Assembly (NCBI GenBank): GCA_964426915.1
Contig: CAYRTD010000204.1
Location: forward strand, 1 to 5,337
Reading direction: 5' to 3'
Origin: CAYRTD01 sp964426915
GTDB taxonomy: Bacteria; Bacteroidota; Bacteroidia; Bacteroidales; GCA-2748055
Length of the DNA: 5,337 bases
The position numbers were made by a program, and so were the translations under genes. Positions within the stretch are counted from its first letter, which is position 1. Each line of letters starts with the position of its first letter. Below the pieces are notes generated by a model, which saw only the letters and a list, made by a program, of their open reading frames with translations, was not told the DNA's origin and did no database searches. Of the stretch, positions 5,214 through 5,337 are shown piece after piece.

Positions 5214-5240
5214 TAACCATTTGGAATTAAAAAAAGCCCG
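5171..5240. repeat. 70-bp near-perfect palindrome joining two convergent terminators
   Basis: The arms 5171-5204 and 5207-5240 are reverse complements with a single C-C mismatch (5198/5213) and a 2-bp AA centre. Each arm holds the GGGC plus T7 end of one terminator and the AATTCCAAATGGTTA tail. The palindrome arises because cassette copy 2 and the tRNA-Ser flank lie tail-to-tail. Confidence 0.85.
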
Positions 5241-5266
5241 ATTTTGCCTGCGGCAAAATGGGCTTT
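5229..5266 (-). terminator. Rho-independent terminator of the tRNA-Ser gene
   Basis: On the minus strand AAAGCCC then ATTTTGCC pair with GGCAAAAT and GGGCTTT around a GCA loop, with one bulged C, and end in seven T. It begins nine bases after the tRNA 3' end, so it terminates that transcript. Confidence 0.85.
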
Positions 5267-5273
5267 AAGACTT

Positions 5274-5337
<64 letters not shown>

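Overview
The window is AT-rich bacterial DNA, most likely from a member of the Bacteroidota. The reasons are the weak or missing Shine-Dalgarno sequences ahead of several genes, two start regions preceded by a TTG-N21-TAnnTTT promoter pattern, a tRNA gene without an encoded CCA, and the type of palindromic intergenic repeats. The lineage is an inference; no gene here fixes it to genus.

Positions 1-743 hold no intact gene. They contain two copies of a palindromic repeat whose stems differ in sequence but keep their pairing (1-77 and 208-277), an inverted/direct repeat family woven between them (130-204, 277-307), an AT-rich stretch, and a short in-frame remnant (460-606) resembling the C-terminus of the isocitrate/isopropylmalate/tartrate dehydrogenase family. 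An intact NAD(P)-dependent aldehyde dehydrogenase of the Sad/YneI (succinate-semialdehyde dehydrogenase) type follows at 744-2108.

The centre holds two convergent genes of the magnesium-dependent phosphatase-1 (MDP-1, HAD superfamily) family. The plus-strand copy (2279-2770) has every catalytic motif. The minus-strand copy (2843-3418) is a divergent paralogue in which the nucleophilic Asp is Glu and the acidic pair of the metal-binding motif is reduced to one Asp, so it is probably not a normal phosphatase. Upstream of it on the minus strand lie a small DUF2007-type protein (3520-3756) and a guanylate-kinase-like P-loop protein (3930-4688) with altered GMP-pocket residues. The three minus-strand genes are separated by 101 and 173 bp, so one operon is possible but not shown.

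The right end (4689-5337) is non-coding until a truncated tRNA-Ser(GCU) gene on the minus strand. It carries three related copies of a 'tail plus terminator' cassette: two direct copies on the plus strand and one inverted copy that is the actual 3' flank of the tRNA gene. The last two meet tail-to-tail in a 70-bp near-perfect palindrome.

No complete novel system is evident. The points most worth following up are the nucleophile-substituted MDP-1 paralogue beside an intact one, the covarying repeat, the duplicated tRNA-flank cassette and the atypical guanylate-kinase-like protein.
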